DNA from: Limnoperna fortunei
Lineage: Eukaryota; Mollusca; Bivalvia; Mytilida; Modiolidae
Length of the DNA: 64,000 nucleotides
Direction of reading: 5' to 3'
Assembly (NCBI GenBank): GCA_944474755.1
Contig: OX104125.1
Span: forward strand, 46,945,599 to 47,009,598
Position 1 is the stretch's first letter; each line of letters opens with the position of its first letter. Of this stretch, positions 29,970 to 41,900 are shown piece after piece. The position numbers were made by a program, and so were the translations under genes. The notes under the pieces are model-generated. The model saw only the letters and a program-made list of their open reading frames with translations, had not been told where the DNA came from and searched no databases.

Positions 29970-30250
29970 CATCAAATCAAAACGTCAGAAACAAGAACGT
30001 TGTTATGGAAGCATAACAACGTTCTTGTTTCCAGCGTTCTGATTGGATGTGAAAATTGTTGGTTTACGGAAGAAATAGGTATTTTCATGCGCTTTTGGGA
30101 AAGCCCGTATGATCTTTCACTCGTGATAGAAATTTTTTTGTCTTTTAGCTCGTTCCGCCGCGCTCCACTCGCGAAAAGACATAAAATTTCTATCACTCGT
30201 GAAAGATCAACCGGTCTTTCCCAAAAACGTATGCAAGAACCCATTATTTT
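29970..30250. mobile_element. Two adjacent foldback elements
   Basis: The first has arms 29981-30007 and 30012-30038 ('aaacaagaacgttgttatg') with a 4-base loop and weaker pairing outside. The second has arms 30086-30146 and 30174-30233, ~60 bases with scattered mismatches ('ctcgtgatagaaatt'), and a GC-rich centre. The ORFs on both strands here are mirror images produced by the inverted repeats. Confidence 0.7.
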
Positions 30251-30969
30251 TACCGTGATGTACAGAATGCGCATTTATTAAGTTTTATAGTTTATTAAGA
30301 ATGACAAAAATCCACCCATTAAGATAAAAGGCATCTACTCTATTCGGTTTTAAGGGATTTGACAGAAAAAAAAGGAAACATAGCGACCATAGCAGTTTGG
30401 CTCGAATTCCTGTGGGGCATCCAATTAAAGTCCAAATGTAAACACGAACTATTTAGTGCAGCTATCAATTAGTGCACGCCTAAATACATGAACCGGATAA
30501 CCTCTAAATACGTTTAATTACTACTGAATTCACTGTAGGCTCGGATACAGGATTGTTCAAGGGTATTGTCGGAACAAGGACGGGGGCGAGGGAATATTTC
30601 TCGGACCACGGGATATTCTCGGACAAATGGAGCAGTGAGTGTGGGAAATTTCCAGTCCATGTTTTGGCACGAAATCGCAAATTTTTATAGACTTTGCCTC
30701 AATTTCAGAAGAGAGGAATTTATTGAAAAAGGGGGAAATACAGTGCCAAGTTTTGTCAAAATAGCAAATGAGCGATGGAAATTTTGTAATATACAAAAAG
30801 GAGGTTCCAGGGGATCAACGTAAATGGGGAGAGGGAATTTCCAGTCTATGTTTGGCAAATACTGTCTATTAACAATAACTTTTCTCTAGAATATTTATAA
30901 TTTCCAGAATTCAAACTTGTAATCGCTCCCCCGGCGAACAATTGCGCACGGTTTTCCCCATGCAATACA

Positions 30970-31955
30970 TACTTCCGGTGTGTGTTGATACTGCCCTTGT
31001 CTTCTATTCAATATACATTTCTTGTGTGTTCTGATAATTCTTTTGTCCTAAATACTTCTAATGCTTTGCCTCTCATACAATACAACCTTCTACATTGCGT
31101 GCTGATACTGCCCTTGTCACCCATATATATACAATACATACTTCTAATGGGTTCGGATACTACCCAAGCTCACCATACAATACAACGTTCTAGTGCGTGC
31201 TGATACTGCCGTTGTCCCCAATACATATAATTTTCTAGTATGTCTGTGATACTGCCCTTGTCCCTTTTAGTGAGTGCTACTACCCTTATATACCCTTGTC
31301 CCATATAATACATACTTCTACTGCTTGCTTATAATTACATTTTCTCCCATACAATAAAACTTTTGGAGCGTGTTGTCAGTGCCCTTGTCCCCCCATGCAA
31401 TACAAACTTCGTGCGTGCTGATACTGCCCTTGTCACCCATGCAATACAAACTTCGTGCGTGCCGATACTGCCCTTGTCACCCATAGAATACAAACTTCGT
31501 GCGTGCCGATACTGCCCTGGTCCCCCATGCAATACAAACTTCGTGCGTGCCGATACTGCCCTTGTCACCCATAGAATACAAACTTCGTGCGTGCTGATAC
31601 TGCCCTTGTCACCCATAGAATACAAACTTCGTGCGTGCTGATACTGCCTTTGTCACCCATAGAATACAAACTTCGTGCGTGCTGATACTGCCCTTGTCAC
31701 CTATAGAATACAAACTTCGTGCGTGCTGATACTGCCCTTGTCACCCATAGAATACAAACTTCGTGCGTGCCGATACTGCCCTTGTCACCTATAGAATACA
31801 AACTTCGTGCGTGCCGATACTGCCTTTGTCACCTATAGAATATAAACTTCGTGCTTGCTGACACTGCCCTTGTCACCCATAGAATACAAACTTCGTGCGT
31901 GCTGATACTGTCCTTGTCACCCATAGAATACAAACTTCGTGCGTGCTGATACTTG
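30970..31955. repeat. Minisatellite, 44-bp unit, ~13 good copies plus decayed ones
   Basis: From about 31380 to 31955 thirteen copies of 'gaatacaaacttcgtgcgtg' plus ctgatactgcccttgtcacccata follow at 44-bp spacing. Bases 30970-31370 hold more diverged copies of unequal length. Open frames on either strand are artefacts. Confidence 0.9.
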
Positions 31956-32639
31956 ACGGTGATTTCCGTGTTTATAGAGTATAAAGTGTCCTCGCCAGGT
32001 GTCTTATGTGACTTTTGTTTAGCATGTAAATAATCCATGGGGGGTTCGTAAACAAATTGTTGACCACAGGTCAACAAACTCATGTTGTGGTCATTTGTTC
32101 GTTATTTACTCAGTAAATGTGTGAAGTAATTTACTGAGGTCAAGTTACAATTCTTAATTGTTGACTTACTAAATGACCATTGTCCAAATGAAAACAAAAT
32201 CGAGTATACTTCCAAGCGGAAAAATTCTGAAACTTTTCTGAACTCAATGACTTAGTGCGAAAACTGAACGTAATATATGTTATACTGGATAATAAGCATT
32301 CAAAGTTTCTCTTACTACAAAAATATAACAATACATGTATTTGAAATGCCAAAATTGAAAGTTTTATTATCAAACGTACTTTTGAAAATAAATAATTTGT
32401 AGTTTCACTATGCGGTGAATCCACACGTGTACCTTAGCACGGTAGAGCATTGAAACGTTATGAATGTGTAGTATTTAAATGTGTGTTATGTTATTCTTCG
32501 TTTTTTCATGGGGTTTATCCACTTTCAGAAATTTTGTTTTTAAATAATTGTTATGACCTTTATGAAGTAGTTGCATTCGCATTGTAAATGAACAACGTTG
32601 TCAAGAGTTGATATGACATTTTATTTTCCAATATAACGC

Positions 32640-32752
32640 AACTTGAATATGACTGAAATCACGTGGTCAGCATTACATGAATATGACTGAAATCACGTGG
32701 TCAGCATTACATGAATATGACTGAAATCACGTGGTCAGCATTACATGAATAC
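32640..32752. repeat. Three copies of a 34-bp unit
   Basis: Three almost identical copies of 'tgaatatgactgaaatcacg' plus tggtcagcattaca. Confidence 0.85.
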
Positions 32753-34204
32753 AACTTTAAGTTATACTTCTATTCAAATTCTAAGAGCAAAAAGTCTTGC
32801 ATTAAGCACTGGTCATTTTCTTATCCAGGGTGTCTGAGATTAAAAAAATGTTTCCAGTCCAAATAATTAAAAAAACTACCGGTATATCCTCCAATTCGTT
32901 CACAATTTATCAATATAACTTTTAAAAATGTTCTTTAAAATGGTGTCCACAATTTAAAAATATAACCTTTAATAATTTTCTTTAAAATTGTGTCCACAAT
33001 TCTTCAAAATAATCTTTAAACATATTCTTTAAAATGTTGTTTTGGTTGGTCTCTTTGAGGCGTGTTCGTATGCTGCGGTGTCGGCGTCTATTGGCAGTGT
33101 CATGTAGTACATATTTTATATTCAGTTATGACATTGGTCATTATGCAACGGATTCAGTCAAGTGGACATAAACGAATAATAATTTATTATTTACAATATA
33201 CTTCTGAAATCTTTTATGATGATGACCAGGTGTTTATCTACCCAATACACAATCAAACCACCTTTGTTTGTTTTTACCTAATACACAGTTATATCACATT
33301 TGTTTATATGTAAACAGTTTGTAAGGATTTGACCAGCGGTCAATATACTCGTCTACTTGTTGTTTGTGAAGTGAAGTGCCAAATCTAGACGGCTAATTTG
33401 TGTCAGCAATATATCAAGTCCGGGGTGAGTGTCCTGTAAAATGCTTCACGAGGATCGCCCACAAGTAAACGAAGAGTACGGATGTACTGTTACGTCTGAT
33501 AATTAATGCATGCATGCTTTCTAGAAGTTTTCAATAACAATAAAGTTATATTTTGTCCAGGCACTGTGCACAGGCATTGCTCACTTTAGCTACAATAATG
33601 TAGATTCTTTGTTATGGACGGAGCTACAAAGAGCTCGTAATAGAGCAAAAACTCTCTTAGGATTTATACGTATTTTCCGCTATTAAACTTCTGTTTTTGT
33701 TGAAAAAATACTTTTTCCTTTCTTCGCCGTTCAGCTGACATTTCTAATTAAATCATTTTAACACTTTTTTGTATTCATGGCATTGCTAGCAAAAATTGAA
33801 ATTGGGGGGTGTAGAATTATAGAATCGTATCGGTAAAAATTTGTTTTTAAAAATCTCAGCTAATGCAATGAATCCGGAAAAATTTATCCGGAATGATCTT
33901 TTTTTTTTTACCAAATCGATTTAGAAATAATGCACTTCCAGAATTCAAATTTTGTCAACAATGCCATGGTTACAAATAGTGTAAAACTAAAGAATAAGGT
34001 ATTGTAGAAATATCAGTTAAATTTCAAAGACATTAAAACGTATGTAGCAATTCAGGTAAACAGTTTAATAGCTGATTATATATGCATAAATCCCCCCGGT
34101 GTGAATCGCTCCCGGCTGCTCAATATGAGTAATGCGACCTCTTTGTAGCTTCGTCCAATGGTTTGTCGACTCTCAGGCTTTCATTTTTGATCGTGGATTA
34201 AGCT

Positions 34205-34330
34205 AAAGTGGGCCCGACTCCAGCTTGACGACAAAAATTGCCATTTTTCGAGCCGAAGGGTGTTTAAATATATACGTCTCCCCATCCCATAATAAATACT
34301 GTACGCAGGTGTCGTAATAATTAGATAGTA
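34205..34330 (+). mobile_element. Degenerate SINE 3' part
   Basis: It resembles the SINE body on the plus strand: 'gcccgactccagcttgacga' followed by 'attgccatttttcgagccga'. Head and tail are not clear. Confidence 0.4.
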
Positions 34331-34481
34331 TATCATGAATTTATATATTTGGCGCTCAAATTTGACTTAAAGTTTAATGCATAGTTACTGCACTATGTTC
34401 CTCGTATTAAATGTTGTCATGTTAAGTATAAGTAAGATGCCACGTGTTGAGTGGGAACTTCGCGTTTATCCCCTAGACTTT

Positions 34482-34930
34482 CTAAAAGTCCCTTTGAATT
34501 TTTTTGCTATTAGAGAGATACACCTTTAATATGAACTTTTCCTATACTATCAGCTTGTCACAGTGTACAAAGGTGTGGATATAGTATAAGCCACAAGTCT
34601 ATTTATCCCCATTTATTTTAGAGAATTCGATCTGTCTTTTTTCTTTGTTGTTTGTCTTGATTTTGGTTTGTCACGTGATTGTTTTCTCCCACTGTATAGA
34701 GCGGTATTCTTGGTACTGTCTCTTTTATTTTCATTTAAAAATACTTTATTACTATGGGAGCTAATGTTAATGTGGGATCGTCCCTTTAAACTCTTAATTG
34801 ACTGGTCCCCAATCTGTTAATGACTTCTGTTCTTATACTATCCACTTACAATTGGATAGTATAAGAAATGTTGATAATAAGGATGTATCTCTCTAATAGC
34901 AAAATAATTCAAAGGGTCTTGACAAGTGGT
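34482..34930. mobile_element. Foldback element with 'gctattagagagataca' arms
   Basis: The arms at 34482-34536 and 34870-34930 are inverted repeats ('ttttgctattagagagatac'). The interior holds another inverted repeat at 34834-34867 (cttatactatcca/tggatagtataag). A compact relative lies at 51277-51411. Confidence 0.6.
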
Positions 34931-36137
34931 TTTGCTTTCTTTTGATGTATATTCCTAGTGTATATGCAAAAAATGACTTCTTTATCACCCTGTTGGGTTT
35001 TGCTTTCGCTTCATATAGTTTAATATAAACTGTATATGCAAAATAGTTTATAAAATGCATAAAAAGCGTTCAAACTTTTCTGATATTGGTATGCCTAGTT
35101 ACCAACAAACATTACAGATAATGATTAAACGGAGATCCATAAACGTCACCGAATGGCAATGCTCTGCACGTGTTACTTACAGCCATAAATCGAATGCCTT
35201 TTAATGAAAAGCATGTCAATAAAATGAAATTTAACACTCGTACATCTGTTTAAATGGGACAAAAGAGATTTTTTGTTATTCAATATTGATAAACGCCTTG
35301 ACAACGTAATAATATACAGGAAAATAACAAACCGCACGTGTACTTATAATTTATGCATATGTATCAGCTTGCTTTAACAGATGTCATGGTAAACATCTTC
35401 GCTAGCGGTGAAAAATTTAATTTATATTATTGGTCAAGTTGTTTTTTTTTTTTACAATAATTGTTCTTCCGAACGCGACCTTAATTCCCAATGTCAAAAT
35501 GTTTCTTTTTGGGAAAAAAATTGTCATGCTAAAAAAGTGCTGATTTAATTCCAAAAATCCATGCACCTACCCCCTTTTTGCTCACCCTTAAAACAGACAC
35601 ACACACATTTTTCCCCAAATGCTTTTTGTTTATTACGAAAACGATACACACTGCCAACGTCGTGTACACAAAAAAAGTTTTAAAAGTGTATTTATGTGCA
35701 TCCAGTCCACAGCTTGATTGAATAGCCTCTTGTTTATCTTTGCTTAGCGTTTATGCATCAGAGTTACTTTTTTCCGTTATATCTTCACACACGTGTCATG
35801 TAGTATTAATAGCATTCCTTGGATAACTGCATCTGTAGGAGAATGTTTACGGTATGTACCCTCGGGTGAACAGATCTATGTATTGTTGTGTATTGTCATA
35901 GTGTCTGTCCAAAACACGTGCCTGGAAGGTCGTTTACATTGTCAATTATACCATGGAATGCTGTTTATATATTTGCAACATACAATGTCACTTTCTTAAC
36001 AAAAACTATGCATATGTGCATATTCATTACCATTCCGAGAGCTAAACCCAAGTTTTTTTTTATACAAAGCCATCCCGCGGTGGTCATCATCATGATTCAT
36101 TAACATACATAAGGCTTATCTGTAGCAAGACTACAAG

Positions 36138-36196
36138 ACCGTCCGACCAAGGGCATTAAGTTGTCGGTGACATTAAAAACTCCACCAAGTCTGAAT
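36138..36196 (-). mobile_element. ~59-bp hairpin element, copy on minus strand, 9-bp TSD
   Basis: It is flanked by perfect direct repeats gactacaag at 36129-36137 and 36197-36205. The stem is CCGAC (36143-36147) with GTCGG (36163-36167). Confidence 0.88.
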
Positions 36197-36659
36197 GACT
36201 ACAAGTGTTCGTTACGCCACAGGGAAATAAATTTTCTGTCATTTCCATTCCTGAGTTGTGAAAGTTTAAGAAAAGGCAAGGTCTTATAAGAACACATTTA
36301 ACAATGGCAGCGTGTTTATACGATAATGACTTATATAACACGAAAACTTGGTTTTCAGACTTATTTCTCGTCAATGCCCTATGAGCGCAAAAATTTGTTT
36401 TTTTTTAAATTGGTTACTTTTTCGTTTGTTTAAGATATTCAAGTGTAAAATATGCTTGCGACTGTTACTGTCAAGATGCGGGTGGACGTGTGCGGTTAAG
36501 TCACCTTTTCTAATACTATTTTCAGTTTAAATTCGTGTAATTTTAGCATAAAGAAGATAAATAATTGACTGCCGATTTTAACCCCGTTTTAAATAATAAT
36601 GGTCTACTCGATTTCTAACTACAATATGGACATTTAACTGGGAGCGAATGTCTGCGCCG

Positions 36660-36742
36660 TCTTGAATATAGCTGAAATATTGCTTGCTGGGCGAAAAGAA
36701 ACAAACAATCAATCAATCGATCAATCAATCAATCAATCTTGA
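36660..36742 (+). mobile_element. Retroposon 3' tail with AATC repeats
   Basis: 'cttgaatatagctgaaatat' plus tgcttgctgggcg then an (aatc)n tail matches the 3' end of the element at 11047-11563. The 5' part is absent or unrecognisable. Confidence 0.65.
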
Positions 36743-37564
36743 TTAACACTGCAGTATAAAAACGTCTACATGTAAGCCAGCACAAGAAACCACGTGTTTT
36801 CAGCGCAGACCATAATTCTGAGCATCGCATGTACCGAATTTCATATTAACTGAACACGTTTAATTTAATGTCGGCAATTTACTTTTCTGTTGACCTACGG
36901 AAATCCTATCCCGTACACCTGGAGCTTCATTGACATGTCAGGGAGGTTTTGATCGAGGTCTTTGACATGTTTGTGATCGATATCAATTTAAAACCCAATT
37001 GGGTATCTGGTTTAATTAAAACATTTTAATGAATTAAAGTAACGTACGGCTTTATCACAGAATAAATATTAACAGAGACATCCCTTGCGCATTATCTACG
37101 CTAAATAACAAGGTGATGCCAGTGATTAAAAGAAAACGGAAGTTTAGTTAAACATAAAGGCAATAACACAAAATACCGAAGAAACTGTCAACAACGACAA
37201 TTAATCCACAAATCAAAATCCGAGAAAACGGCAAACTCTACAACCAATAACCAAAAATAAAGAATATAGAGCGCTGGTCCTGACGGTAGGCATTTTTAAA
37301 AGAAATTGTGGGTTAAACCAGGTTTTGTGGCATGCTGAACCTCCCGCTTCCATTACTGTAGTATGTGAGTTTGTTTGTTGATGAAAATGGATGGCTATCA
37401 TATATACCACTTGGCAGTAATAGGTGTATCCAACAATCTTCGTAGCACAACCACTGTACACTGAATACAAAATTTAGGAAAACAATCTGCAACAATATTT
37501 TCAAACAAGATTAATTTTCGACAAAGAAGTGGTATCTAAGTAAACCTTATTATAGGCGCGGACG

Positions 37565-37690
37565 AATCAGTATACTCGCTGCAAGCTCCAAAAATCAGTA
37601 TACTCGTTGCAAGCTCCAAAAATCAGTATTCTCGTTGCAAGCTCCAAAAATCAGTATACTCGCTGCAAGTTCCAAAAATCAGAAATTGAA
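37565..37690. repeat. ~28-bp unit, four copies
   Basis: Four copies of 'aatcagtatactcgttgcaa' plus gctccaaa. Confidence 0.85.
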
Positions 37691-38689
37691 GTATAAAGTC
37701 AGAAGTCTGAACTATGAAGTCAGAAGATACCTATAGCGCTTTCCGTAATTTAGAATATACATACAAAAGTAACACGGAAATTCTTTAACTTTGAGAATAT
37801 TTGACTTTTTTTACTATCTGGCACATGCGCATAATACATAATGTGGCAGGGAACCAGTTAATGAATCATAAACCTGTTCCCTTAACTTAATGCAATAACA
37901 ACACACAGAGCAACGAATAAAGCCATTAGAATCGGTATATGTAAATTAATACAGAACCAATCAATAAGACCCCTAGCTTATACTCCAAAAGTAAACAGCA
38001 CGGTAAACAAATCCACAAGACAACTGTCACCTTTACACGTGAAAAACTCGAAGAAAACAAAAAATGAAATGACACACAATAATACAATTAGATGTCCAAA
38101 CAAGGCGGGTTATACAATGTTGCAAAACGGAAATTATGTTATCCCCCGATTGTGAAAATATTTCTGCAGTTTATTCATTGTGAAAACACTGACATGTATC
38201 TATGTCGAGATCTATGTCTTTAGTGCAAAGCTGCAGACAAAATGCCCCGGATGTAAAGTCGCTCATGTACTGTAAAATACCAGGTATTCGTTCAGGTAGA
38301 AATAATACCTTTGATCTCCGGACATAAAACCAATTGGATCATTAACTATTGTACACCAAACGATTGCCCTAATTAGCGTGTAAACAGATACAATGTTACT
38401 TTATTAAAGTGTTGAAAAAACGCCAGAATTTACACCAGTTTTAAAAAAATTACGTCTGTTCTGTGTTCAAATTAAAAAATTGAAATATCATATTATAATT
38501 AGTTCAAGATGTAATTACAGATAAGCCAAAGTAACACGTTATGGTTATTAACGTGTCGCTCTTGACCGATATTTTAATAGCAACTTATGTAAAAATGATG
38601 TATTCACGTTTCTCCAACATTTAAAAATTTGTATTCTCACTGGTCACTAGTATCTGTTATAACTATATATAATTCATTTATATGTTCAA

Positions 38690-38785
38690 TCATTTTGTTC
38701 TCTATATGTGTTTCTGTTTGTAAGTTCTTTTGTATTTGCTGAACCCGTCAGGGTTTATGTTTTGCAAATAAATAAATATGTTAAT
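38690..38785 (+). mobile_element. Possible LINE 3' end
   Basis: 'tgctgaacccgtcagggttt' followed by 'atgttttgcaaataaataaa' resembles the 3' terminus and A-rich tail of a non-LTR retrotransposon. No coding part is recognised. The similar stretch at 52650-52745 ends 'gtttgcaaataaagaacta'. Confidence 0.35.
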
Positions 38786-38859
38786 TTAGAGTAATATGAC
38801 GATTTGCACAACTACATATACACAAGATACTGTGCATCAGTAACATTATTTGGTTCAGT

Positions 38860-38909
38860 CAGGGACAGTATATACTTACAGAATAATTAGTATATATAGA
38901 CTTTCCCTG
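38860..38909. mobile_element. 50-bp foldback element, 7-bp TSD
   Basis: It begins CAGGGACAG and ends TTTCCCTG, with inverted 'agtatatact'/'agtatatata' segments inside. Perfect 7-bp direct repeats gttcagt flank it at 38853-38859 and 38910-38916. It shares its termini with the perfect palindrome at 52169-52217. The satellite starts immediately to its right. Confidence 0.8.
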
Positions 38910-38910
38910 G

Positions 38911-41900
38911 TTCAGTGTGTCCGTGCGTGTGAGGTTCCAAATTATGTATTTCGGTGAGAAGTATTTACATCAGTGTGTCCGTGTGTGTGAGATGTTCAAG
39001 TTTGTACTTCAGTGTCTCCATGTGTGTAAGATGTCTAAGTATTTACATCAATGTGTCCGCGTGTGTGAGATGTTCAAGTTTGTACTTCAGTTTCTCCATG
39101 TGTGTAAGATGTCTAAGTATTTACATCAATGTGTCCGCGTGTGTGAGATGGTCAAGTTTGTACTTCAGTGTCTCCGTGTGTGTAAGATGTCTAAGTATTT
39201 ACATCAGTGTGTCCGTGCGTGTGAGATGTTCAAGTTTGTACTTCAGTGTCTCCATGTGTGTAAGATGTCTAAGTATTTACATCAATGTGTCCGTGCGTGT
39301 GAGATGTTCAAGTTTGTACTTCAGTGTCTCCATGTGTGTAAGATTTAAGTATTTACATCAGTGTGTCCGTGCGTGTGAGATGTTCAAGTTTCTACTTCAG
39401 TGTCTCCATGTGTGTAAGATGTCTCAGTATTTACATCAATGTGTCCGCGTGTGTGAGATGTTCAAGTTTGTACTTCAGTGTCTCCATGTGTGTAAGATGT
39501 CTAAGTATTTACATCAATGTGTCCGCGTGTGTGAGATGTTCAGGTTTGAACTTCAGTGTCTCCATGTGTGTAAGATGTCTAAGTATTTACATCAATGTGT
39601 CCGCGTGTGTGAGATGTTCAAGTTTCTACTTCAGTGTCTCCATGTATGAAAGATGTCTAAGTATTTACATCAATGTGTCCGCGTGTGTGAGATGTTCAAG
39701 TTTCTACTTCAGTGTCTCCATGTTTGTAAGATGTCTAAGTATTTACATCAATGTGTCCGCGTGTGTGAGATGTTCAAGTTTGTACTTCAGTGTCTCCAAG
39801 TGTGTAAGATGTCTAAGTATTTACATCAATGTGTCCGCGTGTGTGAGATGTTCAAGTTTGTACTTCAGTGTCTCCATGTATGAAAGATGTCTAAGTATTT
39901 ACATCAATGTGTCCGCGTGTGTGAGATGTTCAAGTTTCTACTTCAGTGTCTCCATGTGTGTAAGATGTCTAAGTATTTACATCAATGTGTCCGCGTGTGT
40001 GAGATGTTCAAGTTTCTACTTCAGTGTCTCCATGTATGTAAGATGTCTAAGTATTTACATCAATGTGTCCGCGTGTGTGAGATGTTCAAGTTTGTACTTC
40101 AGTGTCTCCAAGTGTGTAAGATGTCTAAGTATTTACATCAATGTGTCCGCGTGTGTGAGATGTTCAAGTTTGTACTTCAGTGTCTCCATGTATGAAAGAT
40201 GTCTAAGTATTTACATCAATGTGTCCGCGTGTGTGAGATGTTCAAGTTTCTACTTCAGTGTCTCCATGTATGTAAGATGTCTAAGTATTTACATCAATGT
40301 GTCCGCGTGTGTGAGATGTTCAAGTTTCTACTTCAGTGTCTCCATGTGTGTAAGATGTCTAAGTATTTACATCAATGTGTCCGCGTGTGTGAGATGTTCA
40401 AGTTTCTACTTCAGTGTCTCCATGTGTGTAAGATGTCTAAGTATTTACATCAATGTGTCCGCGTGTGTGAGATGTTCAAGTTTGTACTTCAGTGTCTCCA
40501 TGTGTGTAAGATGTCTAAGTATTTACATCAATGTGTCCGCGTGTGTGAGATGTTCAAGTTTGTACTTCAGTGTCTCCGTGTGTGTAAGATGTCTAAGTAT
40601 TTACATCAATGTGTCCGCGTCTGTGAGATGTTCAAGTTTGTACTTCAGTGTCTCCATGTGTGTAAGATGTCTAAGTATTTACATCAATGTGTCCGCGTGT
40701 GTGAGATATTCAAGTTTCTACTTCAGTGTCTCCATGTGTGTAAGATGTCTAAGTATTTACATCAATGTGTCCGCGTGTGAGATGTTCAAGTTTCTACTTC
40801 AGTGTCTCCGTGTGTGTAAGATGTCTAAGTATGTACATCAACGTGTCCGCGTGTGTGAAATGTTCAAGTTTCTACTTCAGTGTCTCCATGTATGTAAGAT
40901 GTCTAAGTATTTACATCAATGTGTCCGCGTGTGTGAGATGTTCAAGTTTGTACTTCAGTGCCTCCGTGTGTGTAAGATGTCTAAGTATTTACATCAATGT
41001 GTCCGCGTGTGTGAGATGGTCAAGTTTCTACTTCAGTGTCTCCATGTGTGTACGATGTCTAAGTATTTACATCAAAGTGTCCGCGTGTGTGAGATGTTCA
41101 AGTTTGTACTTCAGTGTCTCCGTGTGTGTAAGATGTCTAAGTATTTACATCAGTGTGTCCGTGCGTGTGAGATGTTCAAGTTTGTACTTCAGTGTCTCCA
41201 TGTGTGTAAGATGTCTAAGTATTTACATCAATGTGTCCGTGCGTGTGAGATGTTCAAGTTTGTACTTCAGTGTCTCCATGTGTGTAAGATGTCTAAGTAT
41301 TTACATCAGTGTGTCCGTGCGTGTGAGATGTTCAAGTTTCTACTTCAGTGTCTCCATGTGTGTAAGATGTCTAAGTATTTACATCAATGTGTCCGCGTGT
41401 GTGAGATGTTCAAGTTTGTACTTCAGTGTCTCCATGTGTGTAAGATGTCCAAGTATTTACATCAATGTGTCCGCTTGTGTGAGATGTTCAAGTTTGTACT
41501 TCAGTGTCTCCATGTGTGTAAGATGTCTAAGTATTTACATCAATGTGTCCGCGTGTGTGAGATATTCAAGTTTCTACTTCAGTGTCTCCATGTGTGTAAG
41601 ATGTCTAAGTATTTACATCAATGTGTCCGCGTGTGTGAGATGTTCAAGTTTGTACTTCAGTCTCTCCATGTATGAAAGATGTCTAAGTATTTACATCAAT
41701 GTGTCCGCGTGTGTGAGATGTTCAAGTTTGTACTTCAGTGTCTCCATGTGTGTAAGATGTCTAAGTATTTACATCAATGTGTCCGCGTGTGTGAGATATT
41801 CAAGTTTCTACTTCAGTGTCTCCATGTGTGTAAGATGTCTAAGTATTTACATCAATGTGTCCGCGTGTGTGAGTTGTTCAAGTTTGTACTTCAGTGTCTC

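Noticed and set aside
31335..31641. Repeat ORFs on both strands at the 44-bp minisatellite
   Set aside because: Both strands are open by repetition only.
39363..41675. 770-codon ORF in the satellite as a real protein
   Set aside because: The length is a multiple-of-three artefact, another frame is open over the same bases, and 2-bp-deleted units break it. No domain, start context or splice support.
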